This document shows positions 1-7,670 of a stretch of DNA of 48,301 nt, piece by piece. This DNA comes from Alphaproteobacteria bacterium UBA1301 (GTDB lineage: Bacteria; Pseudomonadota; Alphaproteobacteria; Micropepsales; Micropepsaceae): the NCBI GenBank assembly GCA_002307725.1, contig DBUB01000003.1:1-48301 (forward strand). Direction: 5' to 3'. Every line of letters begins with the position of its first letter. Positions within the stretch are counted from its first letter, which is position 1. The notes beneath the pieces were generated by a model, which was given only the letters and a program-made list of their open reading frames with translations, ran no database searches and was not told where the DNA came from. The position numbers and the translations under genes were made by a program.

Positions 1-2
1 GC

Positions 3-1160
3 AAACAGCTGTTCCCTTATGTCAACACGGCTCTGAGTGTCGACAACACACTCGGCGCGGCGATGATTTACGGCATCAAGAACGGCAGCGACGCACAACC
101 GGCTTATTCCGCCTTCGCTCCGAACGTCACTGGCGGCGACCGTGCGATTGCCGTGTCGATCACCGACTCCGCCACCGGCCCGATTGCCGCCCGCCAGCGC
201 AGCTTGTTGATGTACGCGCATGATGCCTCTAGTGGCACATCGGTTTGGGCCAACGAATTCATCCAGATGATCAAGGATCCCGGCGAGGGGTCCAGCCTGA
301 CAAACGGCACCCGCGAACTTTCCGGTTTCCGCGATCACGGCTTCGGAATCTCTGTCGGTGTCGACACGGGTTCGCCCAAAAATGGCTGGTACGGCGGCGC
401 TCTCACCTTCTATGCCGGCGATGTCAACGAGATTAACCGCACGTCCAAGACGGACGAGCAGTGGCTCCTGCTCAGTGGTTACTCGGTGTGGCGGGGCAAG
501 GGCTTTTTCCTCAATACCAAGGTCGATGCCGGCTACGGCAAGTTCACTGGCAACCGCAGCATCACGCTGGTCACGTCTCTCGCCACAGCCTCCACGACCA
601 CCTCGTACACGCGCACCGCAGACAACAAGCGCGAAGGTGCGCTGCTGTCGGGCTCCGTTTCCACGGGCGCCTATCTCAATTATGGCGCCACCACCTTCAG
701 CCCGATGTTCAACATCGATGGCATGATGATGCGTGAAGGCGGCTACCTCGAATCCAATCCAGGCACCGCCACCGATGGTGATGCCTTCGATCTCAAGGTT
801 CAGCCCTATTACGCCAAGTCGCTGCGCGCCTTCATGGGGCTCGACGTGCGCTATGACTTCAACCTCGGCGACTTCTTTCTGCAACCTGAACTCCGCGCTG
901 GCTACCGCTACGATTTCTTCTCCGATCCGCAGAAGCTGAAAGTCGCCTTCGCCTATGCCGACGTCAGCGGCTCGACGGCTTCGCCCGGCGAACAGTTCAC
1001 GATCATCGGCCCCGATCCGGCCAAGGGCTCGCTGGTGCTCGGCGGTTCGCTCGCAGCGACCACCGATGCCTGGACGCTCGGGTTACACTTCGATTACCTG
1101 CGCGGCGCAAACGGCATGATCCAGGAAGTGGGTACCCTCTCAATCGTTGGCAAAATCTAA
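3..1160 (+). CDS. Autotransporter beta-barrel domain protein, C-terminal part (5' end outside window)
   Basis: The reading frame is open to the left edge of the window, so only about 385 C-terminal residues are visible and the true start lies upstream. The sequence has the alternating, aromatic-rich strand pattern of an outer-membrane autotransporter translocator domain: a GFGISVGVD strand, a GWYGGALTFYAGDV strand, a GKGFFLNTKVDAGYG strand and a late ELRAGYRYDFF strand. It ends LSIVGKI rather than the usual terminal aromatic residue. In this family the barrel inserts in the outer membrane and exports an N-terminal passenger; the passenger is not in the window, so its role is unknown. The 137 bases that follow hold no gene. 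Family call is from strand pattern and motif order, not from a search. Confidence 0.8.
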   Translation, partial: KQLFPYVNTALSVDNTLGAAMIYGIKNGSDAQPAYSAFAPNVTGGDRAIAVSITDSATGPIAARQRSLLMYAHDASSGTSVWANEFIQMIKDPGEGSSLTNGTRELSGFRDHGFGISVGVDTGSPKNGWYGGALTFYAGDVNEINRTSKTDEQWLLLSGYSVWRGKGFFLNTKVDAGYGKFTGNRSITLVTSLATASTTTSYTRTADNKREGALLSGSVSTGAYLNYGATTFSPMFNIDGMMMREGGYLESNPGTATDGDAFDLKVQPYYAKSLRAFMGLDVRYDFNLGDFFLQPELRAGYRYDFFSDPQKLKVAFAYADVSGSTASPGEQFTIIGPDPAKGSLVLGGSLAATTDAWTLGLHFDYLRGANGMIQEVGTLSIVGKI

Positions 1161-1297
1161 GGTTGCCACAGTCCACATCATGGGGCGGATTTAGGGCGTG
1201 CTTCGTGACGCCCGCCTTCCGGCGCCGAATACGCTAGCGCTATCGGCCCTCGGCATAGGGGAAACCTCACCCTGAGGAGCGAACGTCGCGAAGGGCG

Positions 1298-2332
1298 CTA
1301 TTCGCTTTTGGCGAGTGCTACGAACGCATCCACGTCCGCTTGCGGTGTCGCAAAACTCGTCACCAGCCGCACCAAGGTGCGCCCGCCGGCCGGTGGCCCC
1401 CAATCGTAGAACTCGGCACCACCTTCGCGCAGGCGTCGTGCCAAGCTGTCGGGTAGCCAGGCGAACACCGCATTGGCATCGGTCGGGTGGGCCAGCGCGA
1501 CACCGTCGACGTGGTTTAGGCCGTCGGCAAGGAGCTGGGCCAGACGGTTGGCGTGTGCCGCGCGCGCCAACCAGCGGTCATCTTCGAGATAGGCATCGAG
1601 CTGGGCCGACACGAAGCGCATCTTGGAGATGAGGTGGCCGGCCTTCTTGCGCCGGTATTCGAAATCGCGTGCGTCGGCTGCATGGAAGAACACCACCGCC
1701 TCGGCTCCCATGGCGCCGTTTTTGGTGGCGCCGAAGCTCAGCACATCGATTCCGGCTGCCCAGGTCGCCGCCGCGGCTGAGGTGCCCAGAGATGCCAGCG
1801 CATTGGCAAACCGCGCCCCGTCCATATGGACCTTCATGCCGTGCGTGTGAGCGATGGCCGCCAGCGCTGTGATCTCTGCGGGGGTGTAGACGGTGCCCAG
1901 TTCGGTCGATTGCGTCAGCGACAACACTGCCGGCTGGGGGTGATGGACAAATCCCTTGAGATAGTGAGACAGCGCTGTCTCAAGTCTTGCGGGCACCAGC
2001 TTGCCATGTTCGCCTTCGATGCCCACCAGTTTTGCGCCGTGGGTGAAGAATTCGGGCGCGCCGCATTCGTCCACCGCAATATGCGCTTCGGCGTGGCAAA
2101 AAACCGCTCCGTGCGGCGGGCACATCGTGGCGATGGCGAGAGCGTTGGCAGCGGTTCCGCTGATCACTGGAAAAGCCTTGACCGGCCGTGAAAAGACGTG
2201 GCCGAGTCGCGTTTCGACGCGGGCCGTAAGGGCATCAGCGCCATAAGACGGGACGGGCCCCGACGCGGCCCGTTCCAGGGCGGCGAGGATCTCCGGCCAG
2301 ACGCCGTACGCGTTGTCAGACAGAAAATTCAT
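1298..2332 (-). CDS. ltaE: Low-specificity L-threonine aldolase
   Basis: PLP-dependent enzyme that cleaves L-threonine and allo-threonine to glycine and acetaldehyde in the cytoplasm. The 344-residue protein starts MNFLSDNAYG, has the MDGARFANAL segment carrying the PLP-contacting Asp and Arg, and has LSFGATKNGAMGAE with the Schiff-base lysine. Length is normal for the family. The frame extends upstream as a longer open frame, but that part runs antisense-like through gloA in an unnatural composition; the ATG at 2332 is preceded by a good AGGAG ribosome site and matches the usual N-terminus. It follows gloA with a 31-base gap, so the two are probably one operon. A substrate other than threonine (another beta-hydroxy amino acid) cannot be excluded. 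Confidence 0.9.
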   Translation of the reverse strand: MNFLSDNAYGVWPEILAALERAASGPVPSYGADALTARVETRLGHVFSRPVKAFPVISGTAANALAIATMCPPHGAVFCHAEAHIAVDECGAPEFFTHGAKLVGIEGEHGKLVPARLETALSHYLKGFVHHPQPAVLSLTQSTELGTVYTPAEITALAAIAHTHGMKVHMDGARFANALASLGTSAAAATWAAGIDVLSFGATKNGAMGAEAVVFFHAADARDFEYRRKKAGHLISKMRFVSAQLDAYLEDDRWLARAAHANRLAQLLADGLNHVDGVALAHPTDANAVFAWLPDSLARRLREGGAEFYDWGPPAGGRTLVRLVTSFATPQADVDAFVALAKSE

Positions 2333-2363
2333 GTTTCTCCTCGAAACAAATATTGGGCATGTT

Positions 2364-2804
2364 TCACCACGCGCCGGTATTGGCCATCGAGATCCACGGT
2401 TCGGCTGGTGCCAGGCTTGCGCCTTGCTGCAACAACTCGATCGAAATGCCGTCGGGCGAGCGGATGAACGCCATGCGCCCGTCGCGCGGCGGCCGGTTGA
2501 TGACGACGCCCGCATCGTGTAATTTGGCGCAGGTTTGGTAGATGTTTTCGACTTCGAAGGCGATGTGCCCGAAATTGCGCCCGCCGCTATAGACTTCGGG
2601 GTCCCAATTGTATGTAAGTTCAATCATAGGCGCTTTTTCGGACGCCGCGCGGTTCTTATCGCTGGGGGCTGCCAGATAGACGAGGGTGAATCGCCCTTGG
2701 CGGCTTTCCAGGCGGGAGGCCTCGGCAAGGCCGAGCTTGGTGCAGTAGAAGTCGAGCGCCGAATCGAGATCGGCGACCCGGATCATGGTGTGGAGGTAGC
2801 GCAT
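2364..2804 (-). CDS. gloA: Lactoylglutathione lyase (glyoxalase I)
   Basis: VOC-fold metalloenzyme that converts the methylglyoxal-glutathione hemithioacetal to S-lactoylglutathione, detoxifying methylglyoxal. The 146-residue protein begins MRYLHTMIRV and carries the four expected metal ligands at His5, Glu62, His80 (FGHIAFEV) and Glu123 (SIELLQ), spaced as in bacterial GloA. The ATG at 2804 has an AGAGGA ribosome site 5 bases upstream. It is the first gene of the gloA-ltaE pair. Threonine and glycine breakdown can generate methylglyoxal through aminoacetone, which gives a plausible reason for the pairing, but this link is inference. Confidence 0.93.
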   Translation of the reverse strand: MRYLHTMIRVADLDSALDFYCTKLGLAEASRLESRQGRFTLVYLAAPSDKNRAASEKAPMIELTYNWDPEVYSGGRNFGHIAFEVENIYQTCAKLHDAGVVINRPPRDGRMAFIRSPDGISIELLQQGASLAPAEPWISMANTGAW

Positions 2805-3282
2805 TTATTCCTCTGTTTTCCGGGCAATTGCAGACCGTCACTTAGGCATGGCAAAAAGTTTTTCCATATTGCACCGCGGTAGAAATCGCGGGTGAAACGT
2901 TTGGCCGCACGCGAAAAGCCAGGCACTGCAACGCTCTTTTCACCTCCCGCAGAGCAGAAAGAACACCCTATGCGGCCGTCCGCCACAAGCGGGTTGCCCC
3001 GAATTGGACATTTTCTCTTGCGTTTTATCGCCCGTTGTAATGAGAGCTTGCGTCGCCGAGGAATGTCTTGGAAGTCCAAGATGATGTTAACCAAACTTCG
3101 CAAAACTGGCATTTGTCAATGGACCCCCTGGACCGGCTGACGAACGATGTTTACGATTGCGTAACCGACGACGCGCTCGGGGTGAGCGCCCGGTGGGGGA
3201 CGCGTGAGCTTGGTCTGCTACAGCAGCGAGGCCTGGCGCGTTAGCGCTAGGTCAAATCAATACAAGGTACCGGTAAACACCC
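2805..3282. other. Intergenic region between divergent gloA and tonB
   Basis: This 478-base stretch separates divergently transcribed gloA and tonB and must hold the promoters of both. Several short open frames cross it on both strands but none has a convincing ribosome site or natural composition. A segment at about 2866-2895 resembles the -10 and first hairpin of the small RNA candidate near 16.67 kb, but no terminator follows. I could not identify a Fur-type operator by eye. Confidence 0.4.
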
Positions 3283-3897
3283 ATGGAACAGCCACTACAT
3301 ACCATTAGGACCGTGCATGAGTCCCTTCTGTCGCCGAAGCGCCTGCCGGCGCTGATAGCGTCAACGGCACTCGTCCTCATCTCCGGTTGGGCACTGTCTG
3401 CAGGCTTGGCGAATGGCCTCGTTGAGAAAGTCAACGATGTCATCCAGGTCAACGTGCTCAAAGAAAAGATCGAGAAGAAGGAGCCGCCGCCGCCGCCGCC
3501 AGAAATGAAGGCCCCGCCGCCGCCCTTCGTGCCGCCGCCGGACATCGTCATCCAGACCGATGCGCCGCCGCCGGTGAATACCATTACCACCCAGAGCAAG
3601 CAGCAGACGCCGCCGCCGATTTCGTCTCCGGTGTCGATTGGCAAGCCGCATATCTGCTTGCAGGACTATCCGGCTATTTCGGTGCGCCTGGGTGAGCAAG
3701 GAACAACTACAATCGGCTTCACAATCACGCCCGAAGGCCGCGTCGAGAATGTTCACGTGGTGAATTCGAGCGGGTCCGAACGTCTGGACAACGCCGCCGT
3801 CAATTGTGCCGGAAGCTGGCACTACAAGGGGGCGATTAAAGATAACCAGCCCGTCGCAGTTCCGTGGAAAGCGGAAGTGAAGTGGGTTTTGCACTGA
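3283..3897 (+). CDS. tonB: Energy transducer TonB (first copy, with exbBD)
   Basis: TonB spans the periplasm and passes proton-motive energy from ExbBD to outer-membrane TonB-dependent receptors. The 204-residue protein has a cytoplasmic N-terminus, one membrane helix at about 22-45, a proline-rich spacer at about 67-113 with runs of proline, lysine and glutamate, and a C-terminal TonB fold from about 120 (LGEQGTTTIGFTITPEGRVENV, then a SGSERLDNAAV helix). Two cysteines, Cys125 and Cys175, bracket the C-terminal domain and are repeated in the TonB-like protein at 22.3-23.0 kb. It is the first gene of the tonB-exbB-exbD-exbD-exbD-TPR cluster; exbB begins 54 bases downstream. The ATG at 3283 is the natural start although its ribosome site is weak. 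Confidence 0.92.
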   Translation: MEQPLHTIRTVHESLLSPKRLPALIASTALVLISGWALSAGLANGLVEKVNDVIQVNVLKEKIEKKEPPPPPPEMKAPPPPFVPPPDIVIQTDAPPPVNTITTQSKQQTPPPISSPVSIGKPHICLQDYPAISVRLGEQGTTTIGFTITPEGRVENVHVVNSSGSERLDNAAVNCAGSWHYKGAIKDNQPVAVPWKAEVKWVLH

Positions 3898-3951
3898 GAC
3901 AACAAGGCAAGCAACAGCGTTTAATTCGACAAGCTACGGAGTAGTACAGCA

Positions 3952-4764
3952 ATGATCTCGAAGAAACTGACGATCGCAGCCGCTTTCGTCCTTCTCACCG
4001 GTCTCAGCGTCGGCCCCGCGCAGGCGCAGGCGACCGCCCCCGCCCCGACGGCTCCGGCCGCCGCCTCTACCGCCGCCCCTGGTCAGCAGGTCGTCAAGGC
4101 CGCTGCAGCCGCTGAAAAGAAAAACCCTTACGGCCTTATGCACATCATCGAGCAGAAGAACCCTGTGTCGATGTCCATTCTGACCATCTTGGCGATCATG
4201 TCGATCGGCACTTGGTATGTCTTCTTTGTGAAGTTCTTTGAGCAGAACAAGATCCTTGGCCAGGCCAAGACCGTCGAGCGCCGCTTCTGGACCTCGGGGA
4301 GCCTGAACGAAGGCATCGAAAAGCTGCCGAAGAATTCGGTCTTCCGCGGCCTCGCCGAAGCCGGCGTTAAGGCTTCGCAGGGCGGCACGACACTCGTCGG
4401 CCTCAGTGACTGGATCGGCATGAGCCTGTCCCGTCAGCTCGAAGATGCCAACAGCAAGCTCGCTGGCGGTGTTACCTGGCTCGCTTCGGTGGGTTCGGTT
4501 GCACCGTTCGTTGGTCTGTTCGGCACGGTGTGGGGCATTCTGCAAGCCCTGATCGCGATCGGTGTTGCCGGTCAGGCTTCGATCGATAAGGTCGCGGGCC
4601 CGGTTGGTGAAGCTCTGATCATGACCGCTATCGGCCTGTTCGCCGCTGTCCCGGCCGTGTTGCTGTATAACTTCCTCATCCGCCGCAATAAGGTGATCGG
4701 TGAGAAGTTCCGCGGCTTCGCGGGCGACCTTCAGACCTACCTGATCTCGAAGGGTTCGAAGTAA
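3952..4764 (+). CDS. exbB: MotA/TolQ/ExbB family proton channel protein
   Basis: ExbB is the inner-membrane scaffold and proton-channel subunit that works with ExbD to energise TonB. The 270-residue protein begins with a cleavable signal peptide (cleavage near the AQAQA at about 25-29) and an Ala/Pro-rich periplasmic extension to about residue 55; a similar extended N-terminus is known in some alphaproteobacterial ExbB proteins. Three membrane helices follow, at about 73-92, 175-200 and 218-242, with the family motif region VGSVAPFVGLFGTVWGI. The third helix contains the channel-lining GEALIMTAIG segment. It sits between tonB and exbD and is separated from exbD by a strong GC hairpin. TolQ is an alternative but the tonB neighbour favours ExbB. 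Confidence 0.93.
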   Translation: MISKKLTIAAAFVLLTGLSVGPAQAQATAPAPTAPAAASTAAPGQQVVKAAAAAEKKNPYGLMHIIEQKNPVSMSILTILAIMSIGTWYVFFVKFFEQNKILGQAKTVERRFWTSGSLNEGIEKLPKNSVFRGLAEAGVKASQGGTTLVGLSDWIGMSLSRQLEDANSKLAGGVTWLASVGSVAPFVGLFGTVWGILQALIAIGVAGQASIDKVAGPVGEALIMTAIGLFAAVPAVLLYNFLIRRNKVIGEKFRGFAGDLQTYLISKGSK

Positions 4765-4779
4765 TTTTAGGGCAAAGAA

Positions 4780-4800
4780 GGGGCCGGCCCGGCCGGCCTC
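4780..4800 (+). other. Strong GC hairpin between exbB and exbD
   Basis: A stem of 9 base pairs (7 GC pairs plus a GU and a terminal GC), arms 4780-4788 and 4792-4800 with a 3-base loop, lies just after the exbB stop and ends 8 bases before the exbD GGAG ribosome site. No U-run follows, so it is not a standard intrinsic terminator. It could stabilise the upstream exbB message or reduce exbD translation; ExbB is normally made in excess over ExbD. The function is inferred. Confidence 0.5.
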
Positions 4801-4819
4801 TCATTTGCGGAGAATACCC

Positions 4820-5272
4820 ATGGCTGTGTTTGTACAAAGTGCCAGCGACCAAGGGGACGGAGACGATCTGAACGCCACCATCAACGTTGTCCCTCTCGTG
4901 GACATCATGTTGGTTCTGCTCATCATCTTCCTCGTTACCATCCCGGTTATCGTCAAGGTCGTGCCGGTTAATTTGCCGAATGCCCGGAACATGGCGACCG
5001 AAACCAAGCCCGAGAACATCGTGGTGGCGGTGACGGCCGAAGAAGAAGTCTTCTTCAACAATGTGCCGGTCACGTATTCTGAACTTCACGGGCGTTTCCT
5101 GGCTGCGCTGCTTCGCGCTGCCAAATCCGGAACGCCATTGCCAGAAGTTCATATCCGTGCGGATAGGCAGGTTCGTTTCGAGGCTGTCGGCCGCGCCATT
5201 CTGGCGGCCCAGATGGCGGGCGTCCCGAAGGTCGGTTTCATCACCGAGCCGCGTAACGAAGAGTCTGAATAA
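4820..5272 (+). CDS. exbD: Biopolymer transporter ExbD (first copy)
   Basis: ExbD is the single-helix partner of ExbB whose membrane aspartate takes part in proton movement. The 150-residue protein has a short cytoplasmic N-terminus, a membrane helix at about 25-45 containing Asp28 in VPLVDIMLVLLIIF, and a periplasmic domain ending VPKVGFITEP. An in-frame TTG 15 bases upstream would add five residues, but the ATG at 4820 has a GGAG site 7 bases before it. It differs clearly from the two later exbD genes, which are close to each other. It follows exbB by 55 bases. Confidence 0.92.
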   Translation: MAVFVQSASDQGDGDDLNATINVVPLVDIMLVLLIIFLVTIPVIVKVVPVNLPNARNMATETKPENIVVAVTAEEEVFFNNVPVTYSELHGRFLAALLRAAKSGTPLPEVHIRADRQVRFEAVGRAILAAQMAGVPKVGFITEPRNEESE

Positions 5273-5308
5273 CGCATTCGCGTAGCGAACGGAAAAGGTA
5301 GTTCTACC

Positions 5309-5731
5309 ATGTCAATGGAAGTGAAACGCGGCGAAAGCGATCCGATGATCGAGATGAACATGACGCCGTTGATCGACGTCATGCTCGTGCTCCTGACTCT
5401 GCTCATCATCACCTTGCCGATCCAGACTCACGCGGTGAAGCTGGACATGCCGCGACCGAATCCCTCCGCGAACAAGCCGCTCATCGATATTCCGAAGGTC
5501 CGTCTGACCATCGACTTCGATGGGACGATTTTGTGGAACGGCTCGCCGGTAACCCGCGATACGCTTGATGGCTATTTCATGGATGCGTCTTTGCAAGATC
5601 CGCAGCCTGAAATCCATCTCGAGCCCAACAAGCTCGCGAAGTACGACGTTGTTGCCAAGGTGCTGGCAGATGCCCAACGTTTGGGCGTCAGAAAGATCGG
5701 CTTCACCGGTCTTGACCAGTACATGCAATAA
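5309..5731 (+). CDS. exbD: Biopolymer transporter ExbD (second copy)
   Basis: A second ExbD of 140 residues begins 36 bases after the first. Its N-terminal stretch includes MTPLIDVMLVLLTLLIITLP, with the membrane aspartate at Asp23; the periplasmic domain ends IGFTGLDQYMQ. It is a close paralogue of the third copy at 5954-6370: the N-terminal 47 residues and the C-terminal half are nearly identical, whereas the stretch at about 48-66 differs. Tandem exbD copies with tonB and exbB occur in other Gram-negative TonB systems, where the extra copy can be needed for particular substrates; which applies here is unknown. Confidence 0.9.
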   Translation: MSMEVKRGESDPMIEMNMTPLIDVMLVLLTLLIITLPIQTHAVKLDMPRPNPSANKPLIDIPKVRLTIDFDGTILWNGSPVTRDTLDGYFMDASLQDPQPEIHLEPNKLAKYDVVAKVLADAQRLGVRKIGFTGLDQYMQ

Positions 5732-5752
5732 TTTCGAGGGGATTGGCTTGTT

Positions 5753-5782
5753 CGGGCGCGCGGCAAAACTGCCGTGCGCCCG
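5753..5782 (+). other. Long hairpin between the second and third exbD
   Basis: Arms of 13 bases at 5753-5765 and 5770-5782, with one GU pair and an AAAC loop, form a very stable GC-rich hairpin 21 bases after the exbD stop. No run of T follows, so it is not a canonical intrinsic terminator. It could be a 3' stabiliser or a partial attenuator separating the upstream operon from the third exbD and the TPR gene. Confidence 0.5.
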
Positions 5783-5818
5783 ACGGCTAAGATAGGGTCA
5801 CGTTAACCGGCTTCTGCT

Positions 5819-5846
5819 TTGCTGGGCGGCAGAACCGGACCATAAA
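5819..5846 (+). promoter_or_regulatory. Possible sigma-70 promoter for third exbD
   Basis: TTGCTG at 5819-5824 and CATAAA at 5841-5846 are separated by 16 bases, giving a moderate match to the housekeeping consensus. The 222-base gap between the exbD copies and the hairpin in it make an internal promoter plausible. This is a pattern match only. Confidence 0.25.
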
Positions 5847-5953
5847 ATGCCCCAGGTACGTGGCAAGGTGTCGGCACGCCGATAGAGGTTAGACGGGATC
5901 GGGGGATCTCGCAGCGCTGCCGGTGAGGTAAACGTTCACGGAGAGGGTGCGCC

Positions 5954-6370
5954 ATGGCCATGGAAGTGAAGCGGGGCGAAGGCGATCCGATGATCGAGAT
6001 GAACATGACGCCGTTGATCGACGTGATGTTGGTTCTCCTGACGCTTCTCATTATCACTCTGCCGATTCAGACCCACGCGGTGAAGCTCGACATGCCGTCG
6101 GGCACACCCCATGCGGGCGTCTTCAAACCCGTCATCGTTAATCTTGGCGTCGATTTCGACGGGACCATCTTATGGAACGGCGCGGCGGTAGACCGGGCGA
6201 CACTGGATTCGTATTTTATGGATGCGGGGTTGGCCGAACCGCAGCCAGAAATCCACCTTAATCCGAACAAACTGGCCAAGTATGACACTGTGGCGAAAGT
6301 GCTCGCCGATGCGCAGCGTCTTGGTGTCAAAAAAATTGGCTTTACCGGCCTAGATCAGTATATGCAGTAA
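5954..6370 (+). CDS. exbD: Biopolymer transporter ExbD (third copy, paralogue of the second)
   Basis: The 138-residue protein repeats the preceding ExbD: the same short cytoplasmic tail, the same membrane helix with Asp23, and the same IGFTGLDQYMQ end. It differs mainly at about residues 48-66, in the first part of the periplasmic domain, and at scattered positions later. The start ATG at 5954 has a GAGAGGG site 7 bases upstream; an in-frame ATG two codons on is less well placed. It lies 222 bases after the second copy, beyond a 13-base-pair hairpin, and 75 bases before the TPR gene. This is a local tandem duplication with divergence concentrated in one surface segment. Confidence 0.9.
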   Translation: MAMEVKRGEGDPMIEMNMTPLIDVMLVLLTLLIITLPIQTHAVKLDMPSGTPHAGVFKPVIVNLGVDFDGTILWNGAAVDRATLDSYFMDAGLAEPQPEIHLNPNKLAKYDTVAKVLADAQRLGVKKIGFTGLDQYMQ

Positions 6371-6445
6371 TTGTGAGGGAGCGGACTGGGCTCCTTGGGA
6401 ATTCCCGGGGGCGCCTGAGTACCTAAGGCGAAGATAGAGGTCTAG

Positions 6446-7585
6446 ATGATCGCGAAGAAAATCCGCGCCGTAGCGACGGCGCTTGTACTCGGAATGGCTG
6501 CCCTGGCAGTCTCCACCATGCCCGCCGACGCCGCTATGCGGTCAGCTGTCGGCAAACCGCTGCAAGAGGCGCTGACCCTGGCAGGGTCCGGCAACTACTC
6601 GGCCGCTATGACCAAGGTCAAGCAAGCCGAAGGCGTCGGCGGTCTTTCGGCCGAAGAGTCGAAAGCCGTCAAGCAGATGAAAGAATACCTGGCGGCCAAG
6701 TCGGGCGGCTCCGTTGGTGGTGACACCTCAACCGGCGCGTTGGCAAAGTTCAATTCGGACTGGAACGGCCGTCGCTACCGCGAGGTTATCGCCGACGAAG
6801 AGGTGCTGCGTAAGGCCGGTGTTCTCACCGGCAACGCCCAAGTCGTGATAGCCCAAGCTTATGAGCAACTCGGCGACTACAGAGGCTGCGTGCGCTACGC
6901 CGACAACCATTCCTCCGCCGGCGCCGAAATGCTGAAGCGCGGTGCGCTGTGTGCCTTCAAGGCCGGTGACGATGTCCTGTCGCTCGACATGGCCATCAAG
7001 CTGGTTGGTGTTGCGCCGAGCACGGAAAACTGGGGTCAGCTCCTGCGTCAGGCCGAGCGCTCCAAGCAGCTCTCGGATCCGCAAACCCTGGATATCTATC
7101 GTTTGAAGCTCCTTACCGGCAACATGACCGGTGCGGATGAGTTCTTCATGCTGTCCCAGATGCTGATTGCCGCCCGCGTGCAGAACGAAGCCGCCACGGT
7201 CGTCGATCGGGGTATGGCTGCCCACCTGCTGGTCGACCAGCGTGCCCAGCGCCTCGCGGCCCTGGCCAAAAAGAACGCGGCCGACGAGACCGCCTCGATC
7301 AGCAAGGCGCTTGCCGCCGCGCAGAAGGCCCCGAAGGGCGATGATCTGATCAAGGTTGGTGAAGAGCTGGTCGGTATGGGCCGCTTCGCCGATGCCGTCA
7401 GCGCCATCCATGCCGGTATCGCCAAAGGCGTTGCCGATCCGGACAACGCCCAGGTTCGTCTGGCGGTTGCCCTTTATGGCAACAAACAGAAGCCCGCCGC
7501 GCTCAGCGCTTTAGAAAAGGCTGGCAAATCGCCGAACAGCAAGACGATTGCCAAGATGTGGTCGATTTACATGCGCGGCCACTAA
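6446..7585 (+). CDS. Exported TPR-type protein of the tonB-exb operon
   Basis: The 379-residue protein starts with a signal peptide (MIAKKIRAVATALVLGMAAL, cleavage near ADAA at about 27-30), so it is periplasmic. The mature part is almost all helical and shows degenerate tetratricopeptide-like helix pairs, for example around QVVIAQAYEQLGDYRGCVRYA and VGEELVGMGRFADAVSAIHAG. TPR proteins are encoded with tonB-exbB-exbD clusters in several Gram-negative lineages and are thought to be accessory parts of those systems. Its place at the operon end, followed by a strong terminator, supports the same here. No catalytic motif is visible. The partner, probably TonB, ExbD or a receptor plug, is not known. 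Confidence 0.8.
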   Translation: MIAKKIRAVATALVLGMAALAVSTMPADAAMRSAVGKPLQEALTLAGSGNYSAAMTKVKQAEGVGGLSAEESKAVKQMKEYLAAKSGGSVGGDTSTGALAKFNSDWNGRRYREVIADEEVLRKAGVLTGNAQVVIAQAYEQLGDYRGCVRYADNHSSAGAEMLKRGALCAFKAGDDVLSLDMAIKLVGVAPSTENWGQLLRQAERSKQLSDPQTLDIYRLKLLTGNMTGADEFFMLSQMLIAARVQNEAATVVDRGMAAHLLVDQRAQRLAALAKKNAADETASISKALAAAQKAPKGDDLIKVGEELVGMGRFADAVSAIHAGIAKGVADPDNAQVRLAVALYGNKQKPAALSALEKAGKSPNSKTIAKMWSIYMRGH

Positions 7586-7610
7586 GGCGGTTTGTGAGAT
7601 TTGACGGAAG

Positions 7611-7637
7611 CGGCGGGCCGAAAGGTCCGCCGTTTTT
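7611..7637 (+). terminator. Intrinsic terminator of the tonB-exb-TPR operon
   Basis: A 9-base-pair stem (7611-7619 with 7624-7632, one GU pair) with a GAAA loop is followed directly by five T. It lies 25 bases after the TPR gene stop and marks the end of the operon. Confidence 0.85.
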
Positions 7638-7670
7638 GGTTGGGGCAGAAAAGTTCGCACTGAAAAGGGG

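Noticed and set aside
2333..2623. Upstream extension of the threonine aldolase frame
   Set aside because: It overlaps gloA in another frame with unnatural composition, and the AGGAG site fits the ATG at 2332.
2866..2945. Segment resembling the small RNA at 16.67 kb (CATATT, CCGCGGTAG hairpin, ACCTCCC)
   Set aside because: The first hairpin is weak and no terminator follows, so it is not supported as a second copy.
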